The notes under the pieces: model-generated | What the model was told of the DNA's origin: nothing | The model's input: the letters and a program-made list of their open reading frames with translations, nothing else | Database searches by the model: none | Source: Nitrosomonas sp. | GTDB lineage: Bacteria > Pseudomonadota > Gammaproteobacteria > Burkholderiales > Nitrosomonadaceae | Assembly (NCBI GenBank): GCA_017984435.1 | Contig: JAGNZK010000006.1 | Location: forward strand, 1 to 64,000 | DNA: 64,000 nucleotides | Direction of reading: 5' to 3' | Made by a program: the position numbers and the translations under genes | Part shown: one piece after another, positions 8,758 through 19,268 of the stretch | How the letters are laid out: every line of letters begins with the position of its first letter | Numbering within the stretch: position 1 is the first letter of the stretch

Positions 8758-8944
8758 TGGGCATATTTAATAATAGTGCTTCAAGTCGACTAGCTGCAAC
8801 GTGTATTTTCTCATTAAGTTTTTCATTCTGAGCGTATGTATCTGCGAGCTCTTTACGCAATTGATTATTCTCTGTACGAGTGTCCTGATACAAGCGTAAA
8901 AGCAGAAAAACCTTTTCTTCAAGAGATTTTAGTTCTGTTTCCAT
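8747..8944 (-). CDS. ZapB-like coiled-coil division protein (TIGR02449 type)
   Basis: This 65-residue protein is nearly all heptad-repeat coiled coil (LKSLEEKVFLLLRLYQDTRT). It resembles the small proteins found just upstream of zapA in betaproteobacteria, which are annotated as ZapB-like or TIGR02449. ZapB links the Z ring to MatP through ZapA. The gene overlaps zapA, so the two are translationally coupled. Orthology with enterobacterial ZapB is inferred from size, fold and position only. Confidence 0.75.
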   Translation of the reverse strand: METELKSLEEKVFLLLRLYQDTRTENNQLRKELADTYAQNEKLNEKIHVAASRLEALLLNMPNDE

Positions 8945-9054
8945 GAATACACTATGTGTGATTAAACCATTAAACGGTTAATTGATAATCAGATTCTAAA
9001 TTCCGTTTATTCTAGCTTTATGGCCATTCAATAATGTCGATTGTTGTTACATGT

Positions 9055-9327
9055 TTATGAGAATGTACTATTTACTGCACGATGAGTCCCATCACAAAAA
9101 GGAGCGTTACCGGTTTTTTTGCATGTGCATAACCAAGCTGTTTTGTTTTCATTCACATTAAACTTTTGGGGAGTAAATGCTGTACTTTTATGAGAACCAT
9201 CGCAAAAAGGCTGGGATTTACTTTGACCGCAAGTACACCAGTAGTAATCTTTTCCTGATTCCAGTTTGACCTCAATGGGTGAGAAAGGCTGTTTCATCTT
9301 TGAAGATTGGTCCACGTTCATCTCCAT
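9055..9327 (-). CDS. CDGSH-type iron-sulfur protein (two domains)
   Basis: The 90-residue protein contains two CDGSH 2Fe-2S motifs: WCTCGQSKSQPFCDGSH and LCTCKKTGNAPFCDGTH. Each has three cysteines and one histidine. In related proteins this labile cluster serves in electron transfer or iron-sulfur handling. Two domains in one short chain is the common bacterial form. It is a single gene between zapB and zipA, and no partner is visible. Confidence 0.9.
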   Translation of the reverse strand: MEMNVDQSSKMKQPFSPIEVKLESGKDYYWCTCGQSKSQPFCDGSHKSTAFTPQKFNVNENKTAWLCTCKKTGNAPFCDGTHRAVNSTFS

Positions 9328-9409
9328 ACTAAGTTTAAAATGATTGTATGCATGATTAATTATCTAATTGCATTGCATTTATCGATAATGAACTTATCAG
9401 TTACTTTGT

Positions 9410-10597
9410 CTATACAAATAGGCGCATAGCACTTGCACTGCCTGCATCAATATGATTCTTTTTCATTGAAGTTTGTATTTCAATTAGCTGTTGCTTACTT
9501 TTCTGAATGCCGCTATCGCTCAGTGGAACACGATTATCATCCACCATAATGCCGCCCAGTGTATTGGAAAAAATTTTTGCGAGGTGAGTCATCTGATCGA
9601 ATACTCTTTCTCCATGGGCAACTCTTGGAACATCCAGCAGGAAGGTTACGCCATGTGTTGTCAGTGATTTCATATTCTCGGGTAAGAACGGAGATGATTC
9701 ATAATTATTCAGTGTAAACAGCATATTATTACTGTCATCACGATACTTGAATATTCCTTCCGATTCAAGCCTAAATCCAGAGGCTTCCGCTAATGCGCGG
9801 ATCTTAGTGCCAACAAATGCGCCATCGTCTTTACTAATGATGTTAATACCAATCATGACATCCACTTCAGCACAGAATTTATCCAGTATGACAGCTTTTT
9901 CATGCGTGCTGACAATATCCGGACATTCTGCGATGGCATGAACTTGTGAAGAAAAATCTTGTACCAAATCGCGGAATTTGGATAAATTGACCTCGCTGAT
10001 CGGACCGGCTCTATCAGCAAGTTGTAGACAGCCCTTTAAATGTACATAACCATCACTTTCAACATTGGTCTCGTTAGTTATCTCTTCCCATGGCTCATTT
10101 TTATGTCGCTGACCCAACCAGCAAACAGATTTCCCGAAGTCGAATTTTCTTTGCAACAGTTTGGCGATATAAGTATTGGCGATGATTGATTCTGATCGGA
10201 TATTGACGATGTAGTTAGTGGTATTGTCATAATCCAATAGCGGCGAAGTTGTTGATGAATGCGTGGGTATATTCGTCGAGATATTAACGGATGGGCTGGG
10301 TGTGATGGATACTTTTTTAGGCTCATGGTATGAGGCTGTCTCGGTTGGCACGAATGGATCAAGTTGATCATCAGAAATGGGAAAGGTATTGAACTTAGGT
10401 TCAATTCGTTGCGCAGTATCTTCAGAATCTTGTGTATTCAAAAGGATGTCACTGTGTTCATGATCAAATGCTGCTTGTACTTTACGTCGATAACGGTGTT
10501 GTTGCAGCCAGTTGAAAATAACAACACCGACAATAACGATCATGCCGATGATAATCAAACTTATCTGCAAGTCACTCATATTATTTATTATATCCAT
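9410..10597 (-). CDS. zipA: Cell division protein ZipA
   Basis: The 395-residue protein has one N-terminal membrane helix (ISLIIIGMIVIVGVVIFNW), a basic stop-transfer segment, a polar linker of about 130 residues and a C-terminal ZipA FtsZ-binding domain (residues about 250-390, with FVGTKIRALAEASGF and GVTFLLDVPRV). ZipA anchors FtsZ to the inner membrane. The start at 10597 is chosen because AGGAGATAAC precedes it at good spacing; the Met at residue 7 has no such site. It follows smc, the usual smc-zipA order. The ligA gene that commonly comes next in proteobacteria is absent. Confidence 0.9.
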   Translation of the reverse strand: MDIINNMSDLQISLIIIGMIVIVGVVIFNWLQQHRYRRKVQAAFDHEHSDILLNTQDSEDTAQRIEPKFNTFPISDDQLDPFVPTETASYHEPKKVSITPSPSVNISTNIPTHSSTTSPLLDYDNTTNYIVNIRSESIIANTYIAKLLQRKFDFGKSVCWLGQRHKNEPWEEITNETNVESDGYVHLKGCLQLADRAGPISEVNLSKFRDLVQDFSSQVHAIAECPDIVSTHEKAVILDKFCAEVDVMIGINIISKDDGAFVGTKIRALAEASGFRLESEGIFKYRDDSNNMLFTLNNYESSPFLPENMKSLTTHGVTFLLDVPRVAHGERVFDQMTHLAKIFSNTLGGIMVDDNRVPLSDSGIQKSKQQLIEIQTSMKKNHIDAGSASAMRLFV

Positions 10598-10671
10598 GTT
10601 ATCTCCTAAAAATACCTTGATCTACAGCGCATGAATTAGATCATGTCGGCTTTATATGATCAACTACGAAT

Positions 10672-13600
10672 CTAGATCGCCGGCTGTTTAATCCGCTTTC
10701 CCATTTTGATTGCATCTGCGATATTGACCGCTACTATCCTCGATACACCTTGTTCCTGCATTGTAACTCCAATTAATTGCTGTGCCATCTCCATGCTGAT
10801 TTTATTATGGCTAATGAACAAGAATTGAGTTTGTTTTGACATGTTCTTTACCAATTCGCAAAAACGTCCGGTGTTGCTATCATCAAGTGGTGCATCCACC
10901 TCATCCAGTAAGCAAAATGGAGCGGGGTTAAGCCGGAATAATGAAAAGATGAGTGCCAGCGCGGTGAGGGCTTTTTCTCCGCCGGATAATAAGTGAATAG
11001 AGCTGTTTTTTTTCCCCGGCGGCTGTGCCATCAACAGCAATCCTGCATCCAAAATTTTACCATCACTCAACTCAAGCTTGGCTTGTCCACCTGCAAATAT
11101 AACCGGAAAGATTTCGCTTAAGTACTTATTGACAAGATCAAAAGTTTCTTGCAAGCGTAATTGAGTTTCACGATCAATTTGCTGAATGACATTTTCCAAA
11201 GTTGTAATCGCTTCATTTAAGTCCTGTAACTGATTTAGTAAGCTGGATTGGCGTATACGGGTGGTTTCAAGTTCTTCTAATGCCGCAAGATTGACGGATC
11301 CCAATGCAGTAGTGTCTGCGTTCAACCGATTGATCTCTGCTTGTAATGTCGCAACATTCATTTCTCCTGATGATGGTAATAATAATTCTGTATCGATTTT
11401 GGCATCGTTGATCAGCTCATCAAACTGACTCATCGTAATTTGAGCAGCTTGTTCTTTGAGCCGGGTTTGATTAATGGCGTCTCTTAATACGTACGATTTC
11501 TGTTCGGATGCCATGCGGGTATTCTCTATTTCCCGCAAATGACGTGCAGTATCTTCGACTTCCTGGCGTGTCTGCGATACGGCTTGTTCAATTGATTGAC
11601 GTTTTATCTTGCCGGTTTCCAGCAGGTTATTGAGAGGAATTTCATCCAGACTATCTTTTTCCTTAAGTAGATTGACATGATTTTCCGCCAGTTTTTGTAA
11701 ATCTTCATGAATAGATTCTACAGTATGTTCTATTTCATTTATTTTATGGCCACATGTCTTAACATGAAATGCGGCTTCCTGCATTTGTTTCGTTGATTGC
11801 TGGATTTTTTGCCGTTGATTTGTCAGCGAATAATTGACAGCTTCCCAAGCGAGCTGAGCGTGTTGAGTCAGTTTCTTTAATGCCTCTATTTGCGCTAAAT
11901 TTTCTATTAATCTGTTTTTTGCAGATTCCTGTGAGTAGATCTCGCTATCCAATGTTTGTTTGATCTCAATTAATTCCGAATCAATCTGATGATTGCGGTG
12001 AATTGTGCGTTCATTAATCTGTGAAAGCTTTACGATCTCAAGCTGCAATTCATGCTGATATTGTTGTATTTGCTTACTATTTTTATGTAATTCCTGAATT
12101 GTGTTACTCAATTGAGCGTTTTGTTGTTTCGCTGTTTCTAGCAAATCATGTTGATGGTGGTGTTGAGATTCCAATTGCTCAATTTCCCCTTGGATATTTT
12201 TTAGTTCCTGCTGTCTTGATAAAACGCCATGCAATTGGGAGTCCGGCGCATAGAAAGTGGAACTGGTACGTGTCATCATATGCCCCTGGCGTGTAACAAA
12301 TACTTCGCCGGAATTTAACATCAATCTCTTGACGAGGCCTTCCTGAACGTCGTTGACAACATACACATGGTATAACCAATCTTCCAATACACATTGCACC
12401 TCAGGCTGATTGATTGTTACGTAAGCCAGTAATTTCTCACATCCTAGATGATTTGGTATGGATTGCTGCGTATCAGTAGGTATCGCCGATTGAATTTTTT
12501 CAAAGATTGCCCATTTCCCTGATGGCAAGCTGTCCATCCAGTTTTGAATTAAAGTCAATTGTTCAACTTCAATACTATTCAGCCGTTCGCGTAAAACGGC
12601 TTCCAGGGCATTTTCCCATTCGGGCTGAACTTGTATGTGCTGCCACAGGCGAGGTAAGTCATCCAATTGATGTTTGCTTAGCCAAGTAGTTAAATGTTGA
12701 TTATTTTCCAATTTTTGTTGCAGATTCTGCAACGCACCGAAGCGTGCTGTTGCTTGTGATAATGCATGCTGCAGTGTTTGAGTTTTGCTTGTAACCTGTT
12801 GTTTGTACTGCACTGCAACGGATAATTGATTTTCTATATCCTGATGCTTCAAGTCTTGTTCTTGCAATGTGCGTTCAGTTTCATCCATTGCTGACTGTAG
12901 TTCAGCCAACTTGGACGGATCAACGAAAACAAGCTCACTTTGCTCCTTTAATAAACGGGAATAACGTGTCTCAAGCTGCTGAATATTTTTTGTGGCATGA
13001 GTGAGGTGACTGTCTTCAAGCTGACTGGCTTGTTCGGTAATCAGCAAGTTATCTCGGCATTTGCTTAATTCTTCCTGGCATCTGAGAAAATCCGCCTCAA
13101 TATCGGGTAGTTTTTTACTTTCTTCGTCATTGCTAAAGATACTTTCTGCATGAACTGACTCAGCCCGTATTTTTTCCTGACACCAATGACGTAAACTTTC
13201 CGAGGTAGTTTCTTGCAACTGATTGTTTCTTTGCTGTTGCTTTTCAACTTCCCGAATTTGCTGTACCAGACGTTCGCTGTTATTTTTTAAGTGATTGATC
13301 TCTTGCTCTAAGCGGGCGATTTCGGCATCGACGGTATAAAGTTGTCCTTGTACTTGCAGCAACTTGTCGCTGATTGCGTATTCCTTTTCACGCGTTATTT
13401 CATATTCTTTTTCAGCATGACGCTGTTTTGTGAGTACAGTTTCTAGTTCGATTTCCAGCTTCTGAATTTGTTTCTCTGCATTAATGCGTTGATTCATCGC
13501 ATCATTTCTGCGTTGTAGCCACAATAAGGATTGGGATAGGTGCAATTTTTCTTGCAGTGCTTGATATTGTCGGGCGATTTTTGCTTGAATTTCCAGATGC

Positions 13601-14217
13601 TGCAGTTGCGTTTCTAATTCCCGGCAAATGTCCTCTAAGCGTGTGAGATTTTTCCGGGTTTCTATGAGACGTAAAGAAGTTTCCTGTCGTCTTTCCCGGT
13701 ATTGCGAGATGCCCGCAGCTTCTTCCAGGAAACTTCTTAATTCTTGCGGTTTGGCTTCAATAATCCGCGAGATCATGCCTTGTTCAATGATGGCATAACC
13801 CCGACCGCCGACTCCGGTACCCAGGAAGAGGTCGGAAATATCGCGTCGTCGTACTTGCAGATTATTGATGTAATAGCTTGAGATGCCATCTCGTTGAAGC
13901 ACACGCTTAATCGCGATTTCTGCATAACTGGACCATTGCCCGGTGACTTTGCTCAAATGATTGTCAAAAATGATTTCAACACTTGCGCGACCAATCGCTT
14001 TGCGATGATCTGATCCGGAAAAAATGACATCTCGCATGGAATCGCCACGTAGCGCAGATGCTTTGGATTCACCTAAAACCCATCGCACGGCATCGATGAT
14101 GTTTGATTTTCCACACCCATTAGGACCTACGATACCAATGAGATCTTCGGAGACGGAAATAATAGTTGGATCAACGAATGATTTGAAACCAGAGAGTTTG
14201 ATATGGGCTAAACGCAA
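10672..14217 (-). CDS. smc: Chromosome partition protein SMC
   Basis: The 1181-residue protein has the full SMC layout: N-terminal Walker A (GPNGCGKSN, about residue 32), Q-loop/RR region, a coiled coil to about 500, a hinge domain of about 510-650, a returning coiled coil, then the signature LLSGGEKALTALALIF and Walker B FCLLDEVDAPLDDSN. SMC compacts and segregates the chromosome, with ScpA and ScpB as partners that are not encoded here. It is divergent from queF with about 97 bp between them, and zipA follows at 74 bp. Confidence 0.97.
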   Translation of the reverse strand: MRLAHIKLSGFKSFVDPTIISVSEDLIGIVGPNGCGKSNIIDAVRWVLGESKASALRGDSMRDVIFSGSDHRKAIGRASVEIIFDNHLSKVTGQWSSYAEIAIKRVLQRDGISSYYINNLQVRRRDISDLFLGTGVGGRGYAIIEQGMISRIIEAKPQELRSFLEEAAGISQYRERRQETSLRLIETRKNLTRLEDICRELETQLQHLEIQAKIARQYQALQEKLHLSQSLLWLQRRNDAMNQRINAEKQIQKLEIELETVLTKQRHAEKEYEITREKEYAISDKLLQVQGQLYTVDAEIARLEQEINHLKNNSERLVQQIREVEKQQQRNNQLQETTSESLRHWCQEKIRAESVHAESIFSNDEESKKLPDIEADFLRCQEELSKCRDNLLITEQASQLEDSHLTHATKNIQQLETRYSRLLKEQSELVFVDPSKLAELQSAMDETERTLQEQDLKHQDIENQLSVAVQYKQQVTSKTQTLQHALSQATARFGALQNLQQKLENNQHLTTWLSKHQLDDLPRLWQHIQVQPEWENALEAVLRERLNSIEVEQLTLIQNWMDSLPSGKWAIFEKIQSAIPTDTQQSIPNHLGCEKLLAYVTINQPEVQCVLEDWLYHVYVVNDVQEGLVKRLMLNSGEVFVTRQGHMMTRTSSTFYAPDSQLHGVLSRQQELKNIQGEIEQLESQHHHQHDLLETAKQQNAQLSNTIQELHKNSKQIQQYQHELQLEIVKLSQINERTIHRNHQIDSELIEIKQTLDSEIYSQESAKNRLIENLAQIEALKKLTQHAQLAWEAVNYSLTNQRQKIQQSTKQMQEAAFHVKTCGHKINEIEHTVESIHEDLQKLAENHVNLLKEKDSLDEIPLNNLLETGKIKRQSIEQAVSQTRQEVEDTARHLREIENTRMASEQKSYVLRDAINQTRLKEQAAQITMSQFDELINDAKIDTELLLPSSGEMNVATLQAEINRLNADTTALGSVNLAALEELETTRIRQSSLLNQLQDLNEAITTLENVIQQIDRETQLRLQETFDLVNKYLSEIFPVIFAGGQAKLELSDGKILDAGLLLMAQPPGKKNSSIHLLSGGEKALTALALIFSLFRLNPAPFCLLDEVDAPLDDSNTGRFCELVKNMSKQTQFLFISHNKISMEMAQQLIGVTMQEQGVSRIVAVNIADAIKMGKRIKQPAI

Positions 14218-14314
14218 TTTTTTGTTTATGAGGTAAGGCAGTTATAATAGGAATGTGCATAACGCGACGAAGTCTATCATTTTAACTGAATTAATTTAAA
14301 CATGAGCATGAAGA

Positions 14315-14734
14315 ATGACCAGTGAGCCTGAGAAAATACTCGAAACATTCCCCAATCCGGTGATGAGCCGGGATTACCATATTCATATGGAAATTCCAGA
14401 ATTCACTTGTTTGTGCCCTAAAACAGGGCAACCTGATTTTGCAACTTTGATTTTGGATTATATTCCAGATAAAAAATGTATTGAGCTTAAAAGTCTTAAA
14501 CTTTATATCTGGTCGTATCGGGATGAGGGGGTGTTTCATGAAGCGGTTACAAACAAGATTCTCGATGACCTCGTTGCTATTTTAAAACCAAAATATATGC
14601 GTTTAACGGCACGTTTTTATGTGCGTGGTGGGATTTTTACCAACGTGATTGTGGATCATCGAAAAAAAGGATGGCAACCAGAATCAGCAGTTCTTCTTCA
14701 TGCATTTGGGGGGCAATCCAATATTCGAGAGTAA
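14315..14734 (+). CDS. queF: NADPH-dependent preQ0 reductase QueF
   Basis: QueF reduces 7-cyano-7-deazaguanine to preQ1, the last free-base step to queuosine. The 139-residue length is that of the short unimodular (YkvM) subfamily. The nucleophile Cys34 and catalytic Asp41 are in [12 protein letters not shown], and the NADPH-binding stretch is IELKSLKLY followed by FHE. The first residue of the usual ESKSLK motif is shifted here to ELKSLK. The gene stands alone, divergent from smc. Confidence 0.93.
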   Translation: MTSEPEKILETFPNPVMSRDYHIHMEIPEFTCLCPKTGQPDFATLILDYIPDKKCIELKSLKLYIWSYRDEGVFHEAVTNKILDDLVAILKPKYMRLTARFYVRGGIFTNVIVDHRKKGWQPESAVLLHAFGGQSNIRE

Positions 14735-14889
14735 TTTGTCATAAAGTACTTAAAGAAAATATTGTAATATTATGATTTTAATATATATTATATATATAAC
14801 CATTGTTAATTCTATAAAAAACAGTTTGCAAAGCGTAAAAATTTATATATGCTGTCACCCTGTATGAAGACAGACCTTATTTTATATAA

Positions 14890-16179
14890 ATGATTTTTAA
14901 AAGAAATGATCTATCTGTTTTACTGATATCAATACTTTTTTGGACTTGCTTACTAATATCGTTCAATGCATCTGCCAATAAATTAGTACAAGACAAAAAT
15001 CAATATCATGCAAATTTGTGGGATCGCATCAGAAGCGGATTTGCATTAGCACTACCACCTGACAGTAAAGCAATACGTAAAATTGAAGCACCTTATGCTC
15101 AGAATCCGGAGGCGTTTAACCGTATTGTTGCGAGTAGTGAGCGGTATCTATTCTATATTGCAGAAGAGATTGAGCGTCGTGGTATGCCGATGGAAATTGC
15201 GTTGATACCCGTGATTGAAAGTGCTTATAACCCTTCGATCAAATCAAATAATCGATCTGCAGGTTTATGGCAATTTATACCGGAAACCGCAAAAATATTA
15301 GGCTTAGCGCAGAATGTATGGCACGATGACCGTCGTGACGTGATCGCATCAACTGACGCTGCTTTGGATTACCTGCAGTATCTTCATCAAAGATTTGATA
15401 ATTGGATGCTGGCCATAGCGGCATATAATGTCGGTGAGGGTGTTGTCGGTAAAGCATTATCCAAAAGTATTCATAAAGGCAGATCGATCAGTTTTTACGA
15501 TCTGAATCTTCCGGTTGAGGCTAAGCATTATGTGTATAAACTACTGGCAGTAAAAGACATTATTGCTAACTCAGAAAAATACGGTATGCGACTTCGACCG
15601 GTACCCAATCGACCGTATTTTGATACAGTCAAAATACATGAGCACATTGATATCTCATTAGTTACCCGCCTTGCTAATATCTCCGAAGTTGAATTCACTG
15701 CATTAAATCCCGCCCACAATCGCTATGTCGTTAAAGTACTTGGTACATCTCGTACTTTATTGTTACCTAAGAATAACAAAGAGATTTTCTTGAAAAATTT
15801 GGAAACCTACCAGGATCCAAGGGTTTCATGGCAGATCTATCATGTCAAGAAAGGTGAGAATATTAATGAAATTGCAGCTCGCCATGACACTACTGTCAAG
15901 CAACTGCAAACAATTAACGGTATCGCACGAAATAGAAATCTTACGCTTGGACAGAAAATACTGGTTCCCCAAGTTGTGACTGAAAATGTTGCAGATAACC
16001 TTGCGCAAAAGAGAAAACAGTTACAAAGTTATCAGTCAAATGTTTATATCGTACAGAAGGGTGATACTTTGTACGAAATCGCCAAACGATATGGCACAAC
16101 AATTGATCAGATTAAGTCGTGGAATAATAGCGATGAGAACTTATCCATAGGTCAGAAACTCGTTCTTTCGAGAAGCTAG
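14890..16179 (+). CDS. Membrane-bound lytic transglycosylase (MltD type) with two LysM domains
   Basis: The 429-residue exported protein has a signal peptide (SVLLISILFWTCLLISFNASA). A lytic transglycosylase SLT domain follows at about residues 110-230, with the catalytic Glu in ALIPVIESAYNP and the motif SAGLWQFIPETAKILGL. Two C-terminal LysM domains follow (YHVKKGENINEIAARHD and YIVQKGDTLYEIAKRYG). This is the MltD architecture, which cleaves peptidoglycan with formation of anhydromuropeptides. No lipobox Cys is obvious at the signal-peptide end, unlike E. coli MltD. The upstream 150 bp are very AT-rich and contain no good ribosome site. Confidence 0.9.
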   Translation: MIFKRNDLSVLLISILFWTCLLISFNASANKLVQDKNQYHANLWDRIRSGFALALPPDSKAIRKIEAPYAQNPEAFNRIVASSERYLFYIAEEIERRGMPMEIALIPVIESAYNPSIKSNNRSAGLWQFIPETAKILGLAQNVWHDDRRDVIASTDAALDYLQYLHQRFDNWMLAIAAYNVGEGVVGKALSKSIHKGRSISFYDLNLPVEAKHYVYKLLAVKDIIANSEKYGMRLRPVPNRPYFDTVKIHEHIDISLVTRLANISEVEFTALNPAHNRYVVKVLGTSRTLLLPKNNKEIFLKNLETYQDPRVSWQIYHVKKGENINEIAARHDTTVKQLQTINGIARNRNLTLGQKILVPQVVTENVADNLAQKRKQLQSYQSNVYIVQKGDTLYEIAKRYGTTIDQIKSWNNSDENLSIGQKLVLSRS

Positions 16180-16221
16180 TATATTTCAATAAATCAATAC
16201 ACATTTTAAGGGTGTTATTGA

Positions 16222-17679
16222 TCAAGCATTTCTCAGAAATTCAATAGCCCAACTTACACCAAATCCCGTAATTTCGCTATCAACAGCACCTAAGCCATCT
16301 TTATGACTGCTGGCTGATAAATCCATATGTAGCCAAGGTATGTCGTTAACAAACCGGCGCAGAAAGCATGCGGCGAGAATATGGTCAAACTCTCCACCAA
16401 GTTCGCATTGCTTGATATCTGCAATATTGCTTTCAAGATTTTCTTCATAATCCGTGTCCATTGGGAAGACACAAACACGCTCGCCACTTTTTTTTCCTGC
16501 TGAAATAGCCTTCTGGGATAACTCATCACGATTGCTAAAAATTCCACTATATCGTGAACCTAAAGCAGTTCTCATGCTGCCAGTTAATGTAGCGAAATCG
16601 ATAATCAAGTCTGGTTCCAGTTTAATTGCCAATGTTAAGGTATCTGCTAAAACCATCCGTCCCTCAGCATCTGTATGCACTACTTCAATTGATAGTCCGC
16701 TCAACGCTGAAATAATGTCATTCTGCTTATAAGCACGTGGACTGATATGGTTCTGTGCTATTGCAAGCCAGCAATCAATTTTGACTGGAATTTCAGCCCG
16801 TGTTGCCGCCAGTAGAATGCCCAATGCAACTGCGGAGCCGTTCATATCTTCATGCATGCCTTGCATATAGCGAGGTGGTTTTAAGTTATGACCACCGGTA
16901 TCAAAACAGATGCCTTTGCCGACAATGGCAACACTTTTGTTTTGTGAATTCTGTGTGCAATTATGTTGTAGATGAACAATGGCGGCATCTTCTGAGTCAC
17001 TGCCTTGTGCAACCGCGACAAAAGCACCTGCACCGATTTCTTTTAATTTGTTAAAATCAAATTCCTGATATTTCCAACCTTCATTTTCCGCCAGCTTCTT
17101 AATCTGCTGACGATAGGTTTTAGGGGTTAATTCATTGGCGGGCAATACGGTTAAGCCGCGCGCCAATAAGTTGCCTTCAGCCAGTGCACGCTGCAGTGTA
17201 AAGTTTTCAGCATCTTTGTAACCATAAAGGAAAATCTTCGTTAATGATTTTCTAACAGGTTTGTTTTTTCGTACAGGTAGCGTAGCACCATTGACCCAGG
17301 CAGCATAAACAGCTAACTCAGAAAAACACTTCTTCTGGTGAGGAGTGCCATAAACGGCAATATGTAATTCAGAAGGATTTTCTATGAGTAGCAATTTGAT
17401 TGCTTTACGTATATAAGTTTGCTGATCGAATATGGATTCACTCGTGTCGACCATAACCCAAGCACATAATTCACCATTTGCAAGATTTGCACTGACCGGA
17501 GTGCGGCTTAGATCGGTCAATTTCATTTCGCGCCGCAGAAGCAATTTTTCCAGCGATTCTTCGCCAGTGACACTGTGCTTCTTGGACAGTTTTTCTAGTT
17601 TAGGGAGTATTACGAGAATATGCGGTGCTTTAATAGATTGATCGATAGGTGATATATTTTGGAAAAGTGATGCCAGCAT
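16222..17679 (-). CDS. M17-family leucyl aminopeptidase
   Basis: The 485-residue protein from the ATG at 17679 (AGGAAAG upstream; an alternative TTG lies six codons earlier) has the M17 catalytic domain. The metal-binding sequences are VGKGICFDTGGHNLKP and HTDAEGRMVLADTL, with the second Lys/Arg pair in place. These dimanganese or dizinc enzymes remove N-terminal residues from peptides and act as hexamers in the cytoplasm. The usual NTDAEGR is HTDAEGR here, a form seen in the PepB-like branch. It is convergent with the lytic transglycosylase gene. Confidence 0.88.
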   Translation of the reverse strand: MLASLFQNISPIDQSIKAPHILVILPKLEKLSKKHSVTGEESLEKLLLRREMKLTDLSRTPVSANLANGELCAWVMVDTSESIFDQQTYIRKAIKLLLIENPSELHIAVYGTPHQKKCFSELAVYAAWVNGATLPVRKNKPVRKSLTKIFLYGYKDAENFTLQRALAEGNLLARGLTVLPANELTPKTYRQQIKKLAENEGWKYQEFDFNKLKEIGAGAFVAVAQGSDSEDAAIVHLQHNCTQNSQNKSVAIVGKGICFDTGGHNLKPPRYMQGMHEDMNGSAVALGILLAATRAEIPVKIDCWLAIAQNHISPRAYKQNDIISALSGLSIEVVHTDAEGRMVLADTLTLAIKLEPDLIIDFATLTGSMRTALGSRYSGIFSNRDELSQKAISAGKKSGERVCVFPMDTDYEENLESNIADIKQCELGGEFDHILAACFLRRFVNDIPWLHMDLSASSHKDGLGAVDSEITGFGVSWAIEFLRNA

Positions 17680-17839
17680 TGAAAGCTTTCCTGTCAAATA
17701 TTATTTTTTGAGTGGCAATATCGGGAGTCATTGCGTGAAGAATGGCCGCTATTAACTGTTAAATTGCTATCATTATATACTTTCTGTGGGTGGGATAGCT
17801 TGATTTATTCTGGTTCTAATAAGGGGGTGTCAAATAATA

Positions 17840-18634
17840 ATGCGTCAATATCTCGAGCTAATGCAACATGTTATTGATCATGGATATCAAAAATCAGATC
17901 GTACGGGTACTGGCACACTATCAATCTTTGGTTATCAAATGCGTTTTAACCTAGCCGATGGCTTTCCATTGGTCACTACTAAAAAGTGTCACCTAAGATC
18001 GATTATTCATGAATTATTGTGGTTTTTACAAGGTGACACGAATATCGACTACCTGCGCAAGCATGGCGTGTCAATATGGGATGAGTGGGCTGATCAAAAT
18101 GGTGATCTCGGTCCTATATACGGTCATCAGTGGAGATCCTGGACAACAGTGGATGGTAAGCATATTGATCAGCTAAAGCAGGTCATCGAACAAATAAAAA
18201 ATACTCCCGATTCACGGCGCATGCTGGTTTCTTCTTGGAATGTAGGTGATTTACATAAAATGCGGTTGCCGCCGTGCCATGCTTTCTTTCAGTTTTATGT
18301 GGTAGATAATCGATTATCGTGCCAGCTTTATCAACGCAGTGCGGATATTTTTCTGGGCGTGCCTTTCAATATTGCATCGTATGCATTGTTAACGATGATG
18401 ATCGCTCAAGTCTGCAACCTTGAATCAGGAGATTTTGTGCATACGCTTGGTGATGCGCATTTGTATTTGAACCATCTTGAGCAGGCGCATGAACAATTAA
18501 AGCGTGCTCCCAAATCATTGCCGACTATGAAACTAAATCCAAGCACACGAGAGATTCTGGATTTTAAATATGAAGATTTTATTCTGGAAAATTATAATCC
18601 TCATCCAGCTATCAAAGCACCGGTGGCCGTATGA
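17840..18634 (+). CDS. thyA: Thymidylate synthase
   Basis: The 264-residue length and sequence match ThyA of the E. coli type: [20 protein letters not shown] at the start, the folate and nucleotide-binding region, and the catalytic Cys in [12 protein letters not shown]. It converts dUMP to dTMP with methylene-tetrahydrofolate, producing dihydrofolate. The stop codon overlaps the start of folA (ATGA), so the enzyme that regenerates tetrahydrofolate is co-translated. Confidence 0.97.
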   Translation: MRQYLELMQHVIDHGYQKSDRTGTGTLSIFGYQMRFNLADGFPLVTTKKCHLRSIIHELLWFLQGDTNIDYLRKHGVSIWDEWADQNGDLGPIYGHQWRSWTTVDGKHIDQLKQVIEQIKNTPDSRRMLVSSWNVGDLHKMRLPPCHAFFQFYVVDNRLSCQLYQRSADIFLGVPFNIASYALLTMMIAQVCNLESGDFVHTLGDAHLYLNHLEQAHEQLKRAPKSLPTMKLNPSTREILDFKYEDFILENYNPHPAIKAPVAV

Positions 18635-19140
18635 CGTCTTTGCGGCTATCGATATTAGTGGCAATGGCCAGAAACCGTGTAATTGGTCAGGATAACAAAT
18701 TGCCATGGCATTTACCGGCTGATCTGAAACATTTCAAATCTCTGACGATGGGAAAAACTATCGTGATGGGACGAAAAACCTATGAGTCTATTGGCAGACC
18801 TTTACCCGGAAGAACCAACATCATTATTACGCAACAGAGAAATTTTGAAGTGCCCGGCGCAACGGTCATTCATTCTATTGAAGATGCTCTGCTGGTATGT
18901 GAACAAGCCAATGCAACTAATGGCGAATGTTTCATCATTGGAGGAGAGGGGCTTTATCGGCAAACAATTGCAATATGCCAACGTATGTATGTCACAGAAA
19001 TTCAGAGAGACTTTGAAGGAGATACTATTTTTCCAAAGTACGACCCGGGCGAGTGGGAAGAAACGCAACGGGAAAAATATTTTGCTGATAGCGATAACAA
19101 TATGGAATACCATTTTGTTATATTGGATCGCAAAGTATGA
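18631..19140 (+). CDS. folA: Dihydrofolate reductase
   Basis: The 169-residue protein has the DHFR features [23 protein letters not shown] (substrate Asp in the first part), [20 protein letters not shown] and [10 protein letters not shown]. It reduces the dihydrofolate produced by ThyA with NADPH. It overlaps thyA by four bases, and a hairpin terminator follows. Confidence 0.96.
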   Translation: MTSLRLSILVAMARNRVIGQDNKLPWHLPADLKHFKSLTMGKTIVMGRKTYESIGRPLPGRTNIIITQQRNFEVPGATVIHSIEDALLVCEQANATNGECFIIGGEGLYRQTIAICQRMYVTEIQRDFEGDTIFPKYDPGEWEETQREKYFADSDNNMEYHFVILDRKV

Positions 19141-19185
19141 TTCTAAGGTTCTGGAAGAATTCTGGAATTTAAATTGATACGAAGT

Positions 19186-19226
19186 AAAAATGGTGAAATG
19201 AACACTTTATGTCATTTCACCATTTT
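19186..19226. terminator. Bidirectional terminator between folA and the decarboxylase
   Basis: A 12-bp stem AATGGTGAAATG/CATTTCACCATT with a 12-base loop has an A-run on the left and a T-run on the right. It can therefore end transcripts from both convergent genes. Confidence 0.85.
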
Positions 19227-19268
19227 TTATGGTCGTTGATGACTATATGTATTGATGAATGTGAATAT

